DNA of 64,000 nt from Geomonas agri (GCF_020179605.1 NZ_JAINZO010000001.1:930001-994000); one strand, 5' to 3'; positions 9,105-20,294 are shown, counted from the stretch's first letter. Notes: generated from the letters alone by a model not told the origin. Numbers and translations are program-made.

Positions 9105-10397
9105 ATGAGCATGTACCATGAGGTTATCAAGCACGAAGTTTTCCCGGCCCTTGGCTGTACCGAGCCGATCGCCGTTGCCTATGCCGCGAGCCTTGCCGCG
9201 GCGCAGTTGGACGGCGAGTTGGAGCAGGTCACGGTGAGCGCCGATGCCGGGGTGTTCAAGAACGGCTTCGCCGTCACGGTCCCCGAAACCGGCGGGGTGA
9301 AAGGAAACGTGATCGCGGCCGCCTTGGGAGCGCTGATCGCCCGCCCGGAGCTGAAGATGGAAATCCTGTCCGGTACGCGGCCGGAGCTTTTGCAACAGGC
9401 CAAGCTCATGGTATCCGGAGGACAGGCCGCGGTATCCCTGGCGGAGGCACAGCGAGGGTTCTATATCGACGCGACCGTGGTGAAGGGAGGCAGGGTAGCG
9501 CGTGCGGTGTTAGCCGGCGGCCACACCAACCTAGTGCGGCTGGAGCGCGACGGTGAAGTCCTGCTGCGCAACGAGCAGGAAGAGGGGGGAGAGGACAGCC
9601 ACCAGTACCGTGCGGCCCTGAAGCAGATGACGCTGGCCCAGCTGGTGGACCTGCTGGAGGACGTGAACCGGGAGGACCTGGTCTACCTGAAGCGGGGCGT
9701 GGAGATGAACCTGCGGGTTGCCGAGGCGGGGAAGGAGCTCACCAAGGTGGGCTACTACGTGGAAGAACTGGTCCGCAAGGGCTTTCTCCTTTCCGACGTG
9801 GTATCCTCCAGCAAGATCCTGACTGCCTCCGCCTCGGACGCGCGCATGGCCGGGCTTTCCTATCCGGTCATGTCCAGCGGCGGCAGCGGCAACCAGGGCA
9901 TCGTGGCCATCCTGGTCCCCTACAACGTGGGGCTGTTCTTCCGTATCCCCGAAGAGACCATTTTGAAGAGCATTGCCCTGTCGCACCTGGTGAACGCCTA
10001 CATCAAGTGCCATACCGGCGACCTGGCCCCCATCTGCGGCTGCGCCATCGCGGCGGGAGTCGGCGCCGCGGTCGCTATCGTGTACCAGCAGGCGGGCAAG
10101 GACATCGCCAAGATGAACCTCGCCGTGAACACCATCATCTCCGACATCGGCGGTATGCTCTGCGACGGCGCCAAGGGCGGCTGCGCCCTCAAGGTGGTAA
10201 GCTCGACCGATGCCTCCATCCGCGCCGCCTACATGGCGCTGTCCGGTCACGGCATCACCGAGGAAGAGGGGTTCGTGGGGAGGAGCGCGGAGGAAACCAT
10301 CCGCAACCTGAGCCGGATCACCGACCGCGGTATGTCGCTTGCCGACGAAACCATGCTGCACATCATGCTGGAAAAGCAGGGGGGTGCTACCTCTTAG
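9105..10397 (+). CDS. UPF0597/CdsB-like L-cysteine desulfidase or L-serine dehydratase family protein
   Basis: 430-residue cytoplasmic protein of the YhaM/UPF0597 family, related to the alpha chain of iron-sulfur L-serine dehydratases and to archaeal L-cysteine desulfidase. Conserved cysteines that could hold a [4Fe-4S] cluster are visible: GCTEP near residue 18, CHTGDLAPICGC at about 302-313, and GGMLCDGAKGGC at about 348-359. Serine-dehydratase-like glycine-rich loops (MSSGGSGNQG) are also present. The expected activity is release of sulfide or ammonia from cysteine or a related amino acid, but the family substrate is not settled. It is monocistronic, ending before a bidirectional terminator. 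The start follows a GTGAGG-type ribosome site. Confidence 0.85.
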   Translation: MSMYHEVIKHEVFPALGCTEPIAVAYAASLAAAQLDGELEQVTVSADAGVFKNGFAVTVPETGGVKGNVIAAALGALIARPELKMEILSGTRPELLQQAKLMVSGGQAAVSLAEAQRGFYIDATVVKGGRVARAVLAGGHTNLVRLERDGEVLLRNEQEEGGEDSHQYRAALKQMTLAQLVDLLEDVNREDLVYLKRGVEMNLRVAEAGKELTKVGYYVEELVRKGFLLSDVVSSSKILTASASDARMAGLSYPVMSSGGSGNQGIVAILVPYNVGLFFRIPEETILKSIALSHLVNAYIKCHTGDLAPICGCAIAAGVGAAVAIVYQQAGKDIAKMNLAVNTIISDIGGMLCDGAKGGCALKVVSSTDASIRAAYMALSGHGITEEEGFVGRSAEETIRNLSRITDRGMSLADETMLHIMLEKQGGATS

Positions 10398-10473
10398 CTC
10401 TGCTCCCTGCTGATAGTTCCCCCCTTGGGCTGCACTGCCATCATCTGAACCGTCAAGCGCTGCACGTGACCAA

Positions 10474-10511
10474 GCGTCCCCGCCCTTTGCGAAGGGGGGA
10501 CAGGGGGATTT
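10474..10511. repeat. GC-rich intergenic repeat, variant type
   Basis: Contains GCCCTTTGCGAAGGGGG followed by a G-rich tail, a short palindrome of the kind dispersed between genes. It is related in style, but not in sequence, to the repeats listed elsewhere in this window. Confidence 0.4.
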
Positions 10512-10525
10512 GCCTCTTACCAAAA

Positions 10526-10566
10526 ACAGCGGCCGGATGAGGATCGACTCCTCGCCCGGCCGCTGT
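10526..10566. terminator. Bidirectional rho-independent terminator
   Basis: Arms ACAGCGGCCGG and CCGGCCGCTGT form a perfect 11-base stem, with an inner GAGG/CCTC extension. A-rich sequence on the left and ACTTTTG on the right suit both convergent genes (UPF0597 on plus, MCP on minus). Confidence 0.8.
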
Positions 10567-10626
10567 ACTTTTGTCTGCTTCGCCGCTGCCCCCGCACCTG
10601 GGTGAGGACTGCGGTCTGGAGTGTGA

Positions 10627-12270
10627 TCAGGCCAGCCTGAACTGGCCCACCAGGCGCTGCAGGTCTTTCGAGAGTGAAGCGAGGTTGCTGGCGGCGTTGG
10701 CGCAGGTGTGGGCGCCGCGCGAGGTATCCTGCACCACCTCGGTGATCTGCATGATGTTGTTGGTGATCTCGCCGGTGGTCGCGGTCTGCTCCTCGGCCGC
10801 GGTGGCGATCTGGTTCACCTGCTCGGTGACCTCGCTGATCTGCCTCAGGATTTCCTGCAGCGACTCGCCCGACTTGGCTGCCTCGCGGGTGCCGTTCTCC
10901 ACCTCGCGCACCCCTTCTTCCATGGCGCCCACGGCTTCGCGGGTCTCGTTCTGGATCGACTTGATCATCTCGCCGATCTCGCGGGTGGCGCGGGTGGTGC
11001 GCTCGGCCAGCGCGCGCACTTCGTCGGCGACGACGGCGAAGCCGCGTCCCTGCTCGCCGGCGCGCGCCGCCTCGATGGCCGCATTCAGGGCCAACAGGTT
11101 AGTCTGGTCGGCGATGTCCTCGATGGTGCCGATGATGGCGCCGATCTGGTCGCTGCGCTCGCCCAGCCCCGCCACGGTCGCCGCCGAGGTCTGCACCTGT
11201 GCCGCGATCCGGTTCATTACCTGCACGGTCTGCTCCACGACCGCACGGCCGGCCTGGGCGCGCCCGGTTGCCTGCTCGCCACCTTCTGCCGCCCTGTGGC
11301 AACTTTGGGCGATGTCGGCGGACGTGGCGGCCATTTCCTCGCTCGCGGTCGCCACGGTGCTGGTCTGGGAGGCAACCTCCTCGGCGCCGGTGGCGATCTG
11401 CTCGGAGGTGCTGTGCAGGTCGTTGGCCGCCGCGGCCACCTGGAGGCTGTTGGACACGACCTGGTTCATGGTGTCGTTCAGCTTCTGCGCCATCTCGTTC
11501 ACTTCAGCAGCCAGCATCCCCATCTCGTCGCGGGTCCTGATGCTGGAGCGGGCGGTCAGGTCGCCTGCTGCCACCTCGGCGAGGGTGTCGAACACCATCT
11601 TGAGCGGTCGGCTGATGGAGTTGGCGATGAGGAGCCCGATCAATGCCAGGAGCACGGCGGCGAGGGCGGTGAGTCCAATCATGAAGATCTGCGAGGAGTG
11701 GTACGCTGCGAGGTCCTGCTGGTACAGGTCAGCGGCGCTCTTTTCGTTGTCGGCCACCAACTCGCTGATTGCGTCCGCAGGTTTCTTGTACAGCGGCGCC
11801 ACCGAGCTCGTTGCGAAGTTCACCGTGTCCCTACGGGCCTCAGGGTTCCCGGCACTCTGCTGGGTCAGCTGTTGCAGCTTGGTTCCTTGTACCAGGTACT
11901 CGTCGTAGCCCTGCTTGAACACGGCGATCAGGCTCTTCTCCTTGGCGTCGAGCTCGTACTTCATGAACTTGGCCTGCATCTCGTCGATATGCTGCTTCTT
12001 CTTTTCCAGGTCGTCCGCACGCTCCTTGATCTTGACCGGGTCTTCCAGCAGCATCATGTACACCAGGTCCAGCCTGATGGCCAGCAGGTCGTTCTTCATG
12101 TCGTTGAGCATGGCCACGTGGATGACCGAGGTGTTCATTTCGGCCTGGTCCGCAGACATGACCCGCATCTTATGCAGGCTGGCACCTGCTATGACAACCA
12201 GCGTGACAACGGCTATCGCCACGAGACACAACGACTTCGTTTTTACCTTCAGGTTCATCCAAAAACTCAT
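10627..12270 (-). CDS. Methyl-accepting chemotaxis protein with four-helix-bundle sensor
   Basis: 547-residue chemoreceptor. Membrane helix 1 at about residues 10-30; periplasmic helical domain of about 155 residues (31-188), compatible with a 4HB_MCP ligand domain; membrane helix 2 at about 190-210. HAMP follows at about 210-265, then the cytoplasmic signalling domain, whose tip reads [20 protein letters not shown]. No CheR-tethering pentapeptide is present (C-terminus LVGQFRLA). The signalling half is nearly the same as that of the MCP at 1898, while the sensor half is unrelated, so they differ in ligand. It stands alone, divergent from the ornithine cyclodeaminase-like gene. Confidence 0.92.
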   Translation of the reverse strand: MSFWMNLKVKTKSLCLVAIAVVTLVVIAGASLHKMRVMSADQAEMNTSVIHVAMLNDMKNDLLAIRLDLVYMMLLEDPVKIKERADDLEKKKQHIDEMQAKFMKYELDAKEKSLIAVFKQGYDEYLVQGTKLQQLTQQSAGNPEARRDTVNFATSSVAPLYKKPADAISELVADNEKSAADLYQQDLAAYHSSQIFMIGLTALAAVLLALIGLLIANSISRPLKMVFDTLAEVAAGDLTARSSIRTRDEMGMLAAEVNEMAQKLNDTMNQVVSNSLQVAAAANDLHSTSEQIATGAEEVASQTSTVATASEEMAATSADIAQSCHRAAEGGEQATGRAQAGRAVVEQTVQVMNRIAAQVQTSAATVAGLGERSDQIGAIIGTIEDIADQTNLLALNAAIEAARAGEQGRGFAVVADEVRALAERTTRATREIGEMIKSIQNETREAVGAMEEGVREVENGTREAAKSGESLQEILRQISEVTEQVNQIATAAEEQTATTGEITNNIMQITEVVQDTSRGAHTCANAASNLASLSKDLQRLVGQFRLA

Positions 12271-12484
12271 AGCATACCCCCTTGTTCTGCGTATCTGGTT
12301 CGGAAGTTTGGCAGATATTGTGTACTATCGGCCATATTCATACAAACTTGAGAAGGTAATCGGTAAACGTGATTACTAGAGGGGCGGCACAGTGTAAGTC
12401 GACCGTTGTAACCGGTTGGATGCGTGCTAAAGTTTCCTCTCGTCCAGCCAGCCCTGCCCACACCCGTTGCCAAGGAGCTATCGC

Positions 12485-13594
12485 ATGTCTCATCACAGCG
12501 ACGTCATCCCTTCCTATACGCCACCGGACTTCCGCCGCCCCAAGCTGGCGGCCGCTCCCGCGGCAACGTTCGCGCCTGCCCCGGCGGACGGCGTGCTGCC
12601 AGAGAACTTCCACGCCACCTCGAACCACCCCGAATACGTGCACCTGGGGGGAGGGGAGTGGCTGCTCGCACCCCAGAGCCGGATGGACTGCGTCATGGTC
12701 CTGCGCGGCAAAGAGCTTGACGTGGTCGAGCCGCGCCGGGTGCGCCGGGGGGACATGGTGGCCCTCGGGCGCACCGAGAGCGGCGAGGAGGGGATCTACC
12801 TCCACATCGGCGGGTTTTTGAACCTGGCCGAGCCGTTTGCCGACAAGTTCTCCTTTAGAAGTCGCGGCACCAGGGAGACCCCCTTTTCCCGCTCCTATGA
12901 CGAGCTGTACCAGGTGCTGCGGCACGACCGCGATCACGGCTGCATCGTGTGGGTGCTCGGGCCGGCGGTGGCCTTCGACATGGACTGCAGAAACGCCATG
13001 CAGGGGCTCATCGAGGCCGGCTACTGCCATGCCCTCCTGGCCGGCAACGCGCTGGCGACCCACGACCTAGAGGCGGCGCGCTTCCGCACCGGGCTGGGGC
13101 AGAACATCTACACCCAGGCCATCATGCCCATGGGGCACTACAACCACCTGGACATCATCAACCAGGCGCGCATGGCGGGAGGGATCCCGCAGACCATCGA
13201 GAAGCTGGGGCTGGACGACGGCATCATGTATGCCTGCAACAGGAAGAAGATCCCGATGGTGCTGGCAGGCTCGATACGCGACGACGGGCCGCTGCCGGAG
13301 GTGATCCCCGATGCGTACCAGGCCCAGGACGCGATGCGGGTCCACGCGCGCCGGGCGACCACGGTGCTGGCCATCGCCACCCAGCTGCACTCTATCGCCT
13401 TCGGCAACATGGTGCCCAGCTACCGCGTCGAGCCTGACGGGCGGGTCCGGCCGGTCTACTTCTACGTGGTGGACATGGCGGAGTTTTCGGTGGACAAGCT
13501 GGCCAACCGCGGCTCTGCCCAGGCGGTGGGGCTTTTGACCAACGCGCAGGACTTCGTGGTGAATCTCTGGAACCACCTCAAGCAGTTTGATTGA
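12485..13594 (+). CDS. TIGR00300/LOR-SDH family protein, probable ornithine cyclodeaminase (ArgZ/AgrE C-terminal type)
   Basis: 369 residues. Residues of about 35-120 resemble the LOR/SDH conserved region. The rest matches the TIGR00300 family as I remember it from archaea: a GPA motif, LLAGNALATHDLE, GIMYACNRKKIPMVLAGSIRDDGPLPEV (cited in parts), and LHSIAFGNMVPS. Archaeal members and the C-terminal half of cyanobacterial ArgZ/AgrE act as NAD-dependent ornithine cyclodeaminase (ornithine to proline plus ammonia), unrelated to mu-crystallin-type enzymes. It overlaps the arginase reading region and ends 17 bases before the arginase ATG, which supports ornithine as substrate. The ATG at 12485 is chosen because AAGGAG sits 10 bases upstream. 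The activity is inferred. Confidence 0.75.
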   Translation: MSHHSDVIPSYTPPDFRRPKLAAAPAATFAPAPADGVLPENFHATSNHPEYVHLGGGEWLLAPQSRMDCVMVLRGKELDVVEPRRVRRGDMVALGRTESGEEGIYLHIGGFLNLAEPFADKFSFRSRGTRETPFSRSYDELYQVLRHDRDHGCIVWVLGPAVAFDMDCRNAMQGLIEAGYCHALLAGNALATHDLEAARFRTGLGQNIYTQAIMPMGHYNHLDIINQARMAGGIPQTIEKLGLDDGIMYACNRKKIPMVLAGSIRDDGPLPEVIPDAYQAQDAMRVHARRATTVLAIATQLHSIAFGNMVPSYRVEPDGRVRPVYFYVVDMAEFSVDKLANRGSAQAVGLLTNAQDFVVNLWNHLKQFD

Positions 13595-13611
13595 TCCGGA
13601 AAGGTAACGTC

Positions 13612-14502
13612 ATGGAAAACGGCATCAGGATGATAGGGGTACCGCTTGATCTGGGGCAGGAACAGCGCGGCGTGGATCTGGGGCCCGGCGCCCTGCGCTA
13701 CGCTGGGCTTTCGGCGCGGTTGTCGGGGCTTGGCTACATAGTGGAGGACATCGGCAACCTCCCTGTGCCGGTGCGCGACGTGCTGGGCGCGGAGCGGGAG
13801 GTGCGCTACCTCCCCTCGATACGGCAGGTGTGCGAGACGGTGTACCAGGCCGGGCGCAGCGCGGTCACCCAGGGATTCATGCCCATCTTCATGGGGGGGG
13901 ACCACTCCATGGCGATTGGCTCGATCGGTGGGGTGACCGACGAGCAACCGTCAGCGGTGATCTGGGTGGACGCGCACGGCGACTACAACACCCCGCAAAC
14001 CAGCCCCAGTGGCAACATTCACGGCATGGCGCTGGCGGCGCTTTTGGGGGAAGGGGTCCCTGAACTGGTCAACGTTGGGCGCCCGGGGGCGAAGTTGCAC
14101 GTCTCGGATATCATCCTGATCGGGCTGCGCGAACTGGACCCGGAGGAGAAACTGCGCCTGCGCGCCTCTGGCATCAAGGCCTATACCATGCGCGACATCG
14201 ACGAGCGGGGCATGGCCGCCATCGCGCACGAAGCGCTGGGGCGGCTTGCCCACCGCACCCGCCTGCACGTGAGCCTCGACCTGGACGGGCTGGACCCGCT
14301 CGAGGTGCCGGGAGTGGGGACTACCGCACCCGGTGGCATCACCTACCGGGAGGCGCAACTGCTCATGGAGATCATCGCCGATTCCGGACTGCTGCGGTCA
14401 ATGGACATCGTGGAGATCAACCCGATCCTGGACAACAGCAACCGCACCGCCAAGATCGCTGTTGAGTTGACGGCGTCCGCGTTCGGGGCCTCCATCCTGT
14501 AG
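13612..14502 (+). CDS. rocF: Arginase (ureohydrolase family)
   Basis: 296-residue binuclear-manganese ureohydrolase, predicted to convert L-arginine to ornithine and urea. The metal ligands are visible in order: [18 protein letters not shown] and SLDLDGLDP. The loop STSSGN-like segment appears as [10 protein letters not shown], and the C-terminal PGGITYREA and [16 protein letters not shown] signatures favour arginase over agmatinase. The ATG at 13612 has AAGG upstream; an in-frame TTG/ATT-type extension to 13591 is less likely. It sits directly behind the ornithine cyclodeaminase-like gene, so the pair would turn arginine into proline. A strong terminator follows. Confidence 0.88.
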   Translation: MENGIRMIGVPLDLGQEQRGVDLGPGALRYAGLSARLSGLGYIVEDIGNLPVPVRDVLGAEREVRYLPSIRQVCETVYQAGRSAVTQGFMPIFMGGDHSMAIGSIGGVTDEQPSAVIWVDAHGDYNTPQTSPSGNIHGMALAALLGEGVPELVNVGRPGAKLHVSDIILIGLRELDPEEKLRLRASGIKAYTMRDIDERGMAAIAHEALGRLAHRTRLHVSLDLDGLDPLEVPGVGTTAPGGITYREAQLLMEIIADSGLLRSMDIVEINPILDNSNRTAKIAVELTASAFGASIL

Positions 14503-14527
14503 AGAGGGCGGTTCCGCGGCAACAAAA

Positions 14528-14558
14528 AAAGCCTGTCCGGATACCGGACAGGCTTTTT
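14528..14558 (+). terminator. Rho-independent terminator after arginase
   Basis: Perfect stem AGCCTGTCCGG / CCGGACAGGCT with a three-base loop and a run of T. Confidence 0.9.
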
Positions 14559-14599
14559 GGTTCTTAGGAACATGCCGCCACCGCGCAGCAGGCGAGCGG

Positions 14600-14752
14600 T
14601 CAGCTTTTGATGTCGTGGTACGTGACCACCTTGAGCTTCTCGGTGATGAACAGGTAGTGGCGGGTTACCTGGTGAACTTGCCGGTCGCCTCATCCCCATA
14701 GAGGGGCAGGCCTGTCAAACAGTTACGGTAGACGGACCGGAAGGATCAGTAA
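14600..14752 (-). pseudogene. Possible decayed coding remnant downstream of carbonic anhydrase
   Basis: On the minus strand two short open segments read like protein. One ([19 protein letters not shown]) follows the carbonic anhydrase stop in the same frame; the other ([20 protein letters not shown], ending at TGA 14602-14600) lies in the next frame. Together they look like one C-terminal end broken by a frameshift. No ribosome site or intact gene was found, and the parent family is not recognised. Confidence 0.25.
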
Positions 14753-15288
14753 CCTGCCACCACGACTTCGAGGTGGCCGTCGTTGGGGCAGAAGATGAGG
14801 CCGTGCACCGGAACGTCCTTGGGGATCAACGGGCTGTTGCGGATGATGCCGGTGACCCGCTCCACGTTCTCCTCCGGGCAGTTGAAGGCGCCAACCCACT
14901 GACCGAGGTCCGGGTCGAGGGCCTCGATGGCCGCGGGATCTACGCCGCGCTCCATCATCTTCGCCTTGAGCTGCTCCACGTCCACGGACCCCATGCCGCA
15001 GTCCTTGTGGCCGATCACGAAGATTTCTTCGACGCCAAGCAGGAACACGGCCGCCACAAGACTGCGGATCACGCCGCCGTTGGGATCAACCAGGGTGTTG
15101 CCGGCGTTCTTGATCACCTTGGCGTCGCCGCGTTTGATCCCCATGGCGGGCTCGAGGAAATCGACCAGCCTGGTGTCCATGCAGGTGAAGATGGCAAGCT
15201 GCTTTTTGGGATCCTTGGGAAGGGGAGGGAAGGCCCCCGGACGGACGAACTTTTTATTGTGCGACAGGACTTTATCGAGAAGAGTCAT
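14746..15288 (-). CDS. Beta-class carbonic anhydrase
   Basis: 180-residue zinc enzyme that interconverts carbon dioxide and bicarbonate. The family zinc and catalytic motifs are present: CMDTRL (Cys-X-Asp-X-Arg) at about 36-41 and HKDCGM (His-X-X-Cys) at about 94-99, with the glycine-rich NAGN segment between them. The length is typical of the short prokaryotic beta class. It lies downstream of malic enzyme on the same strand but behind a terminator, so it is probably transcribed separately. Bicarbonate supply for carboxylases is a reasonable role but is inferred. Confidence 0.9.
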   Translation of the reverse strand: MTLLDKVLSHNKKFVRPGAFPPLPKDPKKQLAIFTCMDTRLVDFLEPAMGIKRGDAKVIKNAGNTLVDPNGGVIRSLVAAVFLLGVEEIFVIGHKDCGMGSVDVEQLKAKMMERGVDPAAIEALDPDLGQWVGAFNCPEENVERVTGIIRNSPLIPKDVPVHGLIFCPNDGHLEVVVAGY

Positions 15289-15359
15289 TGTTCTCCGTTT
15301 CCTTGTGGTTAGATGTGCAAAACGGTTTTTTTAAGCCGAAACTCCGCTCAAGTCAAGGA

Positions 15360-15398
15360 AAAGAGGCCTCCGCACGGTATACGTGCGGAGGCCTCTTT
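15360..15398 (-). terminator. Terminator after malic enzyme gene
   Basis: Perfect 16-base stem (AAAGAGGCCTCCGCAC and its complement) with a seven-base loop. It lies two bases beyond the stop of the minus-strand malic enzyme gene. Confidence 0.85.
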
Positions 15399-15400
15399 GG

Positions 15401-17650
<2,250 letters not shown>

Positions 17651-17714
17651 GTACGTCCTCCTTTGACCCATAGGATGAGCGGCTGCCCGCCATTGAATCC
17701 GTACTGCTTGTGAT

Positions 17715-18278
17715 TTATTTCGTCACGACCACCAGAACCTTTACCTCTTTGCCGTCGTGGCTCAGAAGCCGGTGCCCGATGCTCGATTCGAAATAGAGGG
17801 AATCCCCTTCGTGCAGGGTGATCTTCTTGTCGTCCAACAGGAAATCGGCGTTGCCTTTCATGACGTAGACGAACTCCTCGCCGTCATGGCTGTAGGTGTT
17901 GGCCTCCGGCGCCTTCTCGGTCAGGGTGACCATGAACGCGTCCATCTTCTTGTTCTGCTTGTAGAAGGAGAGTGACTCGTAGAAGTACCCCTGCTTGGTC
18001 CCCTCCTTGGAGATGACCCGGGGCACGATGCGCCGTTCGTGCGCGCGCACCACCTCGAACTTGCGGTCGTCTTCGTCCTCGCTGAACAGTTGGGCCAGCT
18101 TGATGTCGAAGAACTTGGCGATCTTGGAAAGGGTGGCTATCGGGGGGGAAACGTTGTCGTTTTCGATCTGCGAGATCAGGGCCGGCGAGAAACCGGTCTC
18201 GTTGGCCACCGCCTGCAAGGTCAGCTTTCGGGCCTGACGCAGTTTCTTCAGTCTGGACCCGATGTTGTACTCTGACAT
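17715..18278 (-). CDS. XRE-family regulator with C-terminal cupin domain
   Basis: 187-residue transcription factor. An HTH_3 domain lies at about residues 8-62 ([20 protein letters not shown], then [24 protein letters not shown]), and a cupin_2 ligand-binding barrel at about 110-185 ([35 protein letters not shown], cited in parts). Members of this class typically repress or activate nearby metabolic genes in response to a small effector. The gene is directly upstream of maeB on the same strand. Its own promoter region contains an inverted repeat (18295-18332) that may be its operator. The effector cannot be inferred. Confidence 0.88.
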   Translation of the reverse strand: MSEYNIGSRLKKLRQARKLTLQAVANETGFSPALISQIENDNVSPPIATLSKIAKFFDIKLAQLFSEDEDDRKFEVVRAHERRIVPRVISKEGTKQGYFYESLSFYKQNKKMDAFMVTLTEKAPEANTYSHDGEEFVYVMKGNADFLLDDKKITLHEGDSLYFESSIGHRLLSHDGKEVKVLVVVTK

Positions 18279-18294
18279 GCCGCTGCTCCTGTGG

Positions 18295-18350
18295 TGAATA
18301 ATCCACCGTTTTACTTCGGCTAAAATTATTCAGTTTTGGTAAAAAGTCAA
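18295..18350 (-). promoter_or_regulatory. Promoter and candidate operator of the XRE-cupin gene
   Basis: On the minus strand TTGACT (18350-18345) and TAATTT (18328-18323) are spaced by 16 bases. TGAATAAT at 18295-18302 and ATTATTCA at 18325-18332 form an inverted repeat that overlaps the -10 element, the position expected of an autorepression site. Confidence 0.4.
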
Positions 18351-18623
18351 TTTAAATAGTGAATACAAGAAAAAATTAATTTTAACGGTAAGATCGCGAG
18401 GTGACTGAGGGTAACACGTTCCGCGACCTTCAGGCAAGGGTGCTTTGGGGTGTGGGTGACATGTTTTACCCTGTTTTAAAATCACGTTTACTGATATCGA
18501 ACCCCTGGCGGTTCAGGTGATGTTTTTTGTGGTGCCAATGCGGTAGTGAGGCCGGGTCCGCAGCAGCGACTTGTTGTGGCAGTGATGAAAATACGGAGGC
18601 TCGGGGAAGAGAGCGGGGTGACA
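18351..18623. other. Gene-free stretch
   Basis: AT-rich on the left, then mixed composition. No convincing reading frame, RNA gene or promoter was seen beyond the XRE promoter on its left edge and the repeat that starts at 18624. Confidence 0.5.
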
Positions 18624-18721
18624 TCCCCTCTCCCTCCGGGAGAGGGCTAGGACGAGGGAGTTTGAAGCAGACGTCAGGCCCTCACCCGCCCGTCGGGCAC
18701 CCTCTCCCTTAAGAAGAGGGG
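18624..18721. repeat. Intergenic palindromic repeat, type A
   Basis: Two oppositely oriented units built on CCCTCTCCCTCCGGGAGAGG and GCCCTCACCCGCCC...GGGCACCCTCTCCC. The same units recur at 22037, 23564, 26066 and 37267. Confidence 0.75.
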
Positions 18722-18746
18722 ATCAGAGGTCGGTGCGCCGGATCGT

Positions 18747-18938
18747 CTAAGAGATGCTTTTGTTCAGTTCCTTGAGCAGGGCCTCGAGGTCGGCCTTGTG
18801 CACGGTGGCGCCGTGTTCCAGCTGCTCGAAATCGGCGATCTGGCAGTCGTAGCAGTCCAGGCCGTAACGTTCGAAGACGGGGAGGGTTTGCGGGTAACGC
18901 CTGAGGATTTCACTGATGGTCATGTCCTTGCTGATCAT
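18747..18938 (-). CDS. DUF1858 small protein
   Basis: 63 residues, single DUF1858 domain (ISKDMTISEILRRYPQTLPVF) with a CYDC cysteine pair at about 29-32 following YGLD. DUF1858 modules are short helical domains, often with a CxxC that may bind a metal or cluster; their function is not established. The ATG at 18938 follows AGGAGG by 5 bases. A much longer frame through this region exists only because another frame stays open across coaD. A paralogue lies at 32364. Confidence 0.85.
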   Translation of the reverse strand: MISKDMTISEILRRYPQTLPVFERYGLDCYDCQIADFEQLEHGATVHKADLEALLKELNKSIS

Positions 18939-18965
18939 ACGGCCTCCTGTGACAGTCCTGCGTGA

Positions 18966-19002
18966 ATAAAAAAAAGGCGCTGCTATCCGCAAACGCCTTT
19001 CG
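18966..19002 (-). terminator. Terminator after coaD
   Basis: On the minus strand AAAGGCG, a 14-base loop and CGCCTTT are followed by a run of T. It separates the rsmD-coaD pair from the DUF1858 gene. Confidence 0.75.
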
Positions 19003-19039
19003 TTGTTGTTAAAGGTTGTCTTCCCGGCAGCCGGCCATG

Positions 19040-19531
19040 TCAGAATCCCGGCCTGAACTTCGCGTCCAGAGCGCTCTTCACCAGCGGTGGCACCAGCTTG
19101 TCCACCGGGCCGTTCAGGTGGCTCACCTCTTTCACGATGGAGGAGGAGAGGTAGCTGTAGGGGACCGAGGTCATCATGAACAGCGTCTCCACCTCGCGGG
19201 TGATGTTGCGGTTCATTTGCGCCAATTGGAATTCGAACTCGAAGTCCGAAACCGCCCGCAGTCCGCGGATGACCACGGTGGCGCCGGCGCGGCGCACGTA
19301 GTCGACCAGGAGCCCATCGAAGGTCTCCACCCTGGCCTGGGGGCGGTCCTTCAGGATCTCCGTGAGCATGTCGATCCGCTCCTGCACGGTGAACAGGGCG
19401 TTCTTCTCTGAGTTTCTTGCAACGGCAACGATCACACCGTCGAAGATCTTGAGGGCACGGTCGATGATGTCCAGATGGCCGTAGGTTACGGGGTCGAAGG
19501 AGCCGGGATAGACAGCGACTCTCAAGGGCAC
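19040..19531 (-). CDS. coaD: Pantetheine-phosphate adenylyltransferase
   Basis: 163 residues, the normal size. It catalyses the penultimate step of coenzyme A synthesis (4'-phosphopantetheine plus ATP to dephospho-CoA). The nucleotidyltransferase motif YPGSFDPVTYGHLDII (residues 8-23) carries the T/H-x-G-H signature, and RNSEKNALF and the later IRGLRAVSDFEFE are also typical. The start overlaps the end of rsmD by 10 bases; rsmD-coaD is a common conserved pair. Confidence 0.97.
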   Translation of the reverse strand: MPLRVAVYPGSFDPVTYGHLDIIDRALKIFDGVIVAVARNSEKNALFTVQERIDMLTEILKDRPQARVETFDGLLVDYVRRAGATVVIRGLRAVSDFEFEFQLAQMNRNITREVETLFMMTSVPYSYLSSSIVKEVSHLNGPVDKLVPPLVKSALDAKFRPGF

Positions 19532-20103
19532 GGTTCACCTCTGTCTGAAAGGGTCAGGAAGGAGAGGGCGGTGTCGCCGTAGACGCGGCGCTCGCTTTCA
19601 GCCAGCCTGCCGAAACGGGTTGGTATATCCTCTTTGGCGGAGAACTCGGCGACCACGGTGGTGCCGGCATCGATGAGCGGCGAGGTCGACAGCAACTCCA
19701 GCAGCCGTTGCGTGTGCCCCTCGGCGTAGGGAGGGTCGAGGAACACCAGGTGGAATGCGGCTTCGCCGCGGGAGAGCCATCGTACCGCCGCGGCGGCTTC
19801 CTGTACCACGACCTTGGCCCGGTCCGAGAGCCTGGTCACTTCCAGGTTCTTGCGGATCAGTTCCGCGGAGTCCCGGTGTGAGTCGATGAAAACTGCGCTT
19901 TCCGCGCCGCGGCTGAGTGCCTCGATGCCGAGGTTGCCGGTGCCGGCGAAGATGTCCAGCACCCGCATCCCGGAAAAATCGCCCAGGCGGCTCACCAGCA
20001 TGCTGAAGAGCGCCTCCTTGACGCGATCCGCGGTTGGGCGTACCCGCATGTTTTTCGGGGCCAGCAGCTGCCGGCCGCGGGCGCTTCCCGCGATCACCCG
20101 CAT
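19522..20103 (-). CDS. rsmD: 16S rRNA (guanine(966)-N2)-methyltransferase
   Basis: 193-residue SAM-dependent methyltransferase that modifies G966 of 16S rRNA. The opening RVIAGSARGR is family-specific, followed by RPTADRVKEALF, the SAM loop VLDIFAGTGNLGIEALSRGA and the catalytic DPPY motif. The ATG at 20103 is chosen over 20112 because GGAG sits 9 bases before it but abuts the earlier ATG. It is followed by coaD with overlap. Confidence 0.95.
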   Translation of the reverse strand: MRVIAGSARGRQLLAPKNMRVRPTADRVKEALFSMLVSRLGDFSGMRVLDIFAGTGNLGIEALSRGAESAVFIDSHRDSAELIRKNLEVTRLSDRAKVVVQEAAAAVRWLSRGEAAFHLVFLDPPYAEGHTQRLLELLSTSPLIDAGTTVVAEFSAKEDIPTRFGRLAESERRVYGDTALSFLTLSDRGEPCP

Positions 20104-20265
20104 GAAGAGCATCTCCGGTGTAGGTACGTCATAAAAAGAACAACTCCCTCTTCTGCTCAGGATTTAAAGCCTGTGGCAGAGTGTCGGGCGGCAGGGTGTG
20201 TATGACATTGCGCCGCAGGGTGCTCTATTAGCACGATGTATGGATAAGGTCAATCAAGTTTGCTG

Positions 20266-20294
20266 TTGACGACAGCGTTGGCGGCCAGTATATA
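20266..20294 (+). promoter_or_regulatory. Sigma-70 promoter of dgt
   Basis: TTGACG and TATATA with 17-base spacing; predicted start near 20301, about 30 bases before the dgt ATG. Confidence 0.65.

Noticed and set aside
10708..12351. Plus-strand frame of 547 codons opposite the MCP
   Set aside because: Complement of a well-conserved MCP gene, with no domain and a composition typical of antisense frames.
12271..12484. Cyclic-di-GMP (GEMM) riboswitch before the MCP or cyclodeaminase genes
   Set aside because: None of the conserved GEMM words was found in this gap.
18747..19538. A 263-codon frame reading through coaD into the DUF1858 gene
   Set aside because: The coaD part is in the wrong frame; only the last 63 codons with their own ribosome site are a gene.
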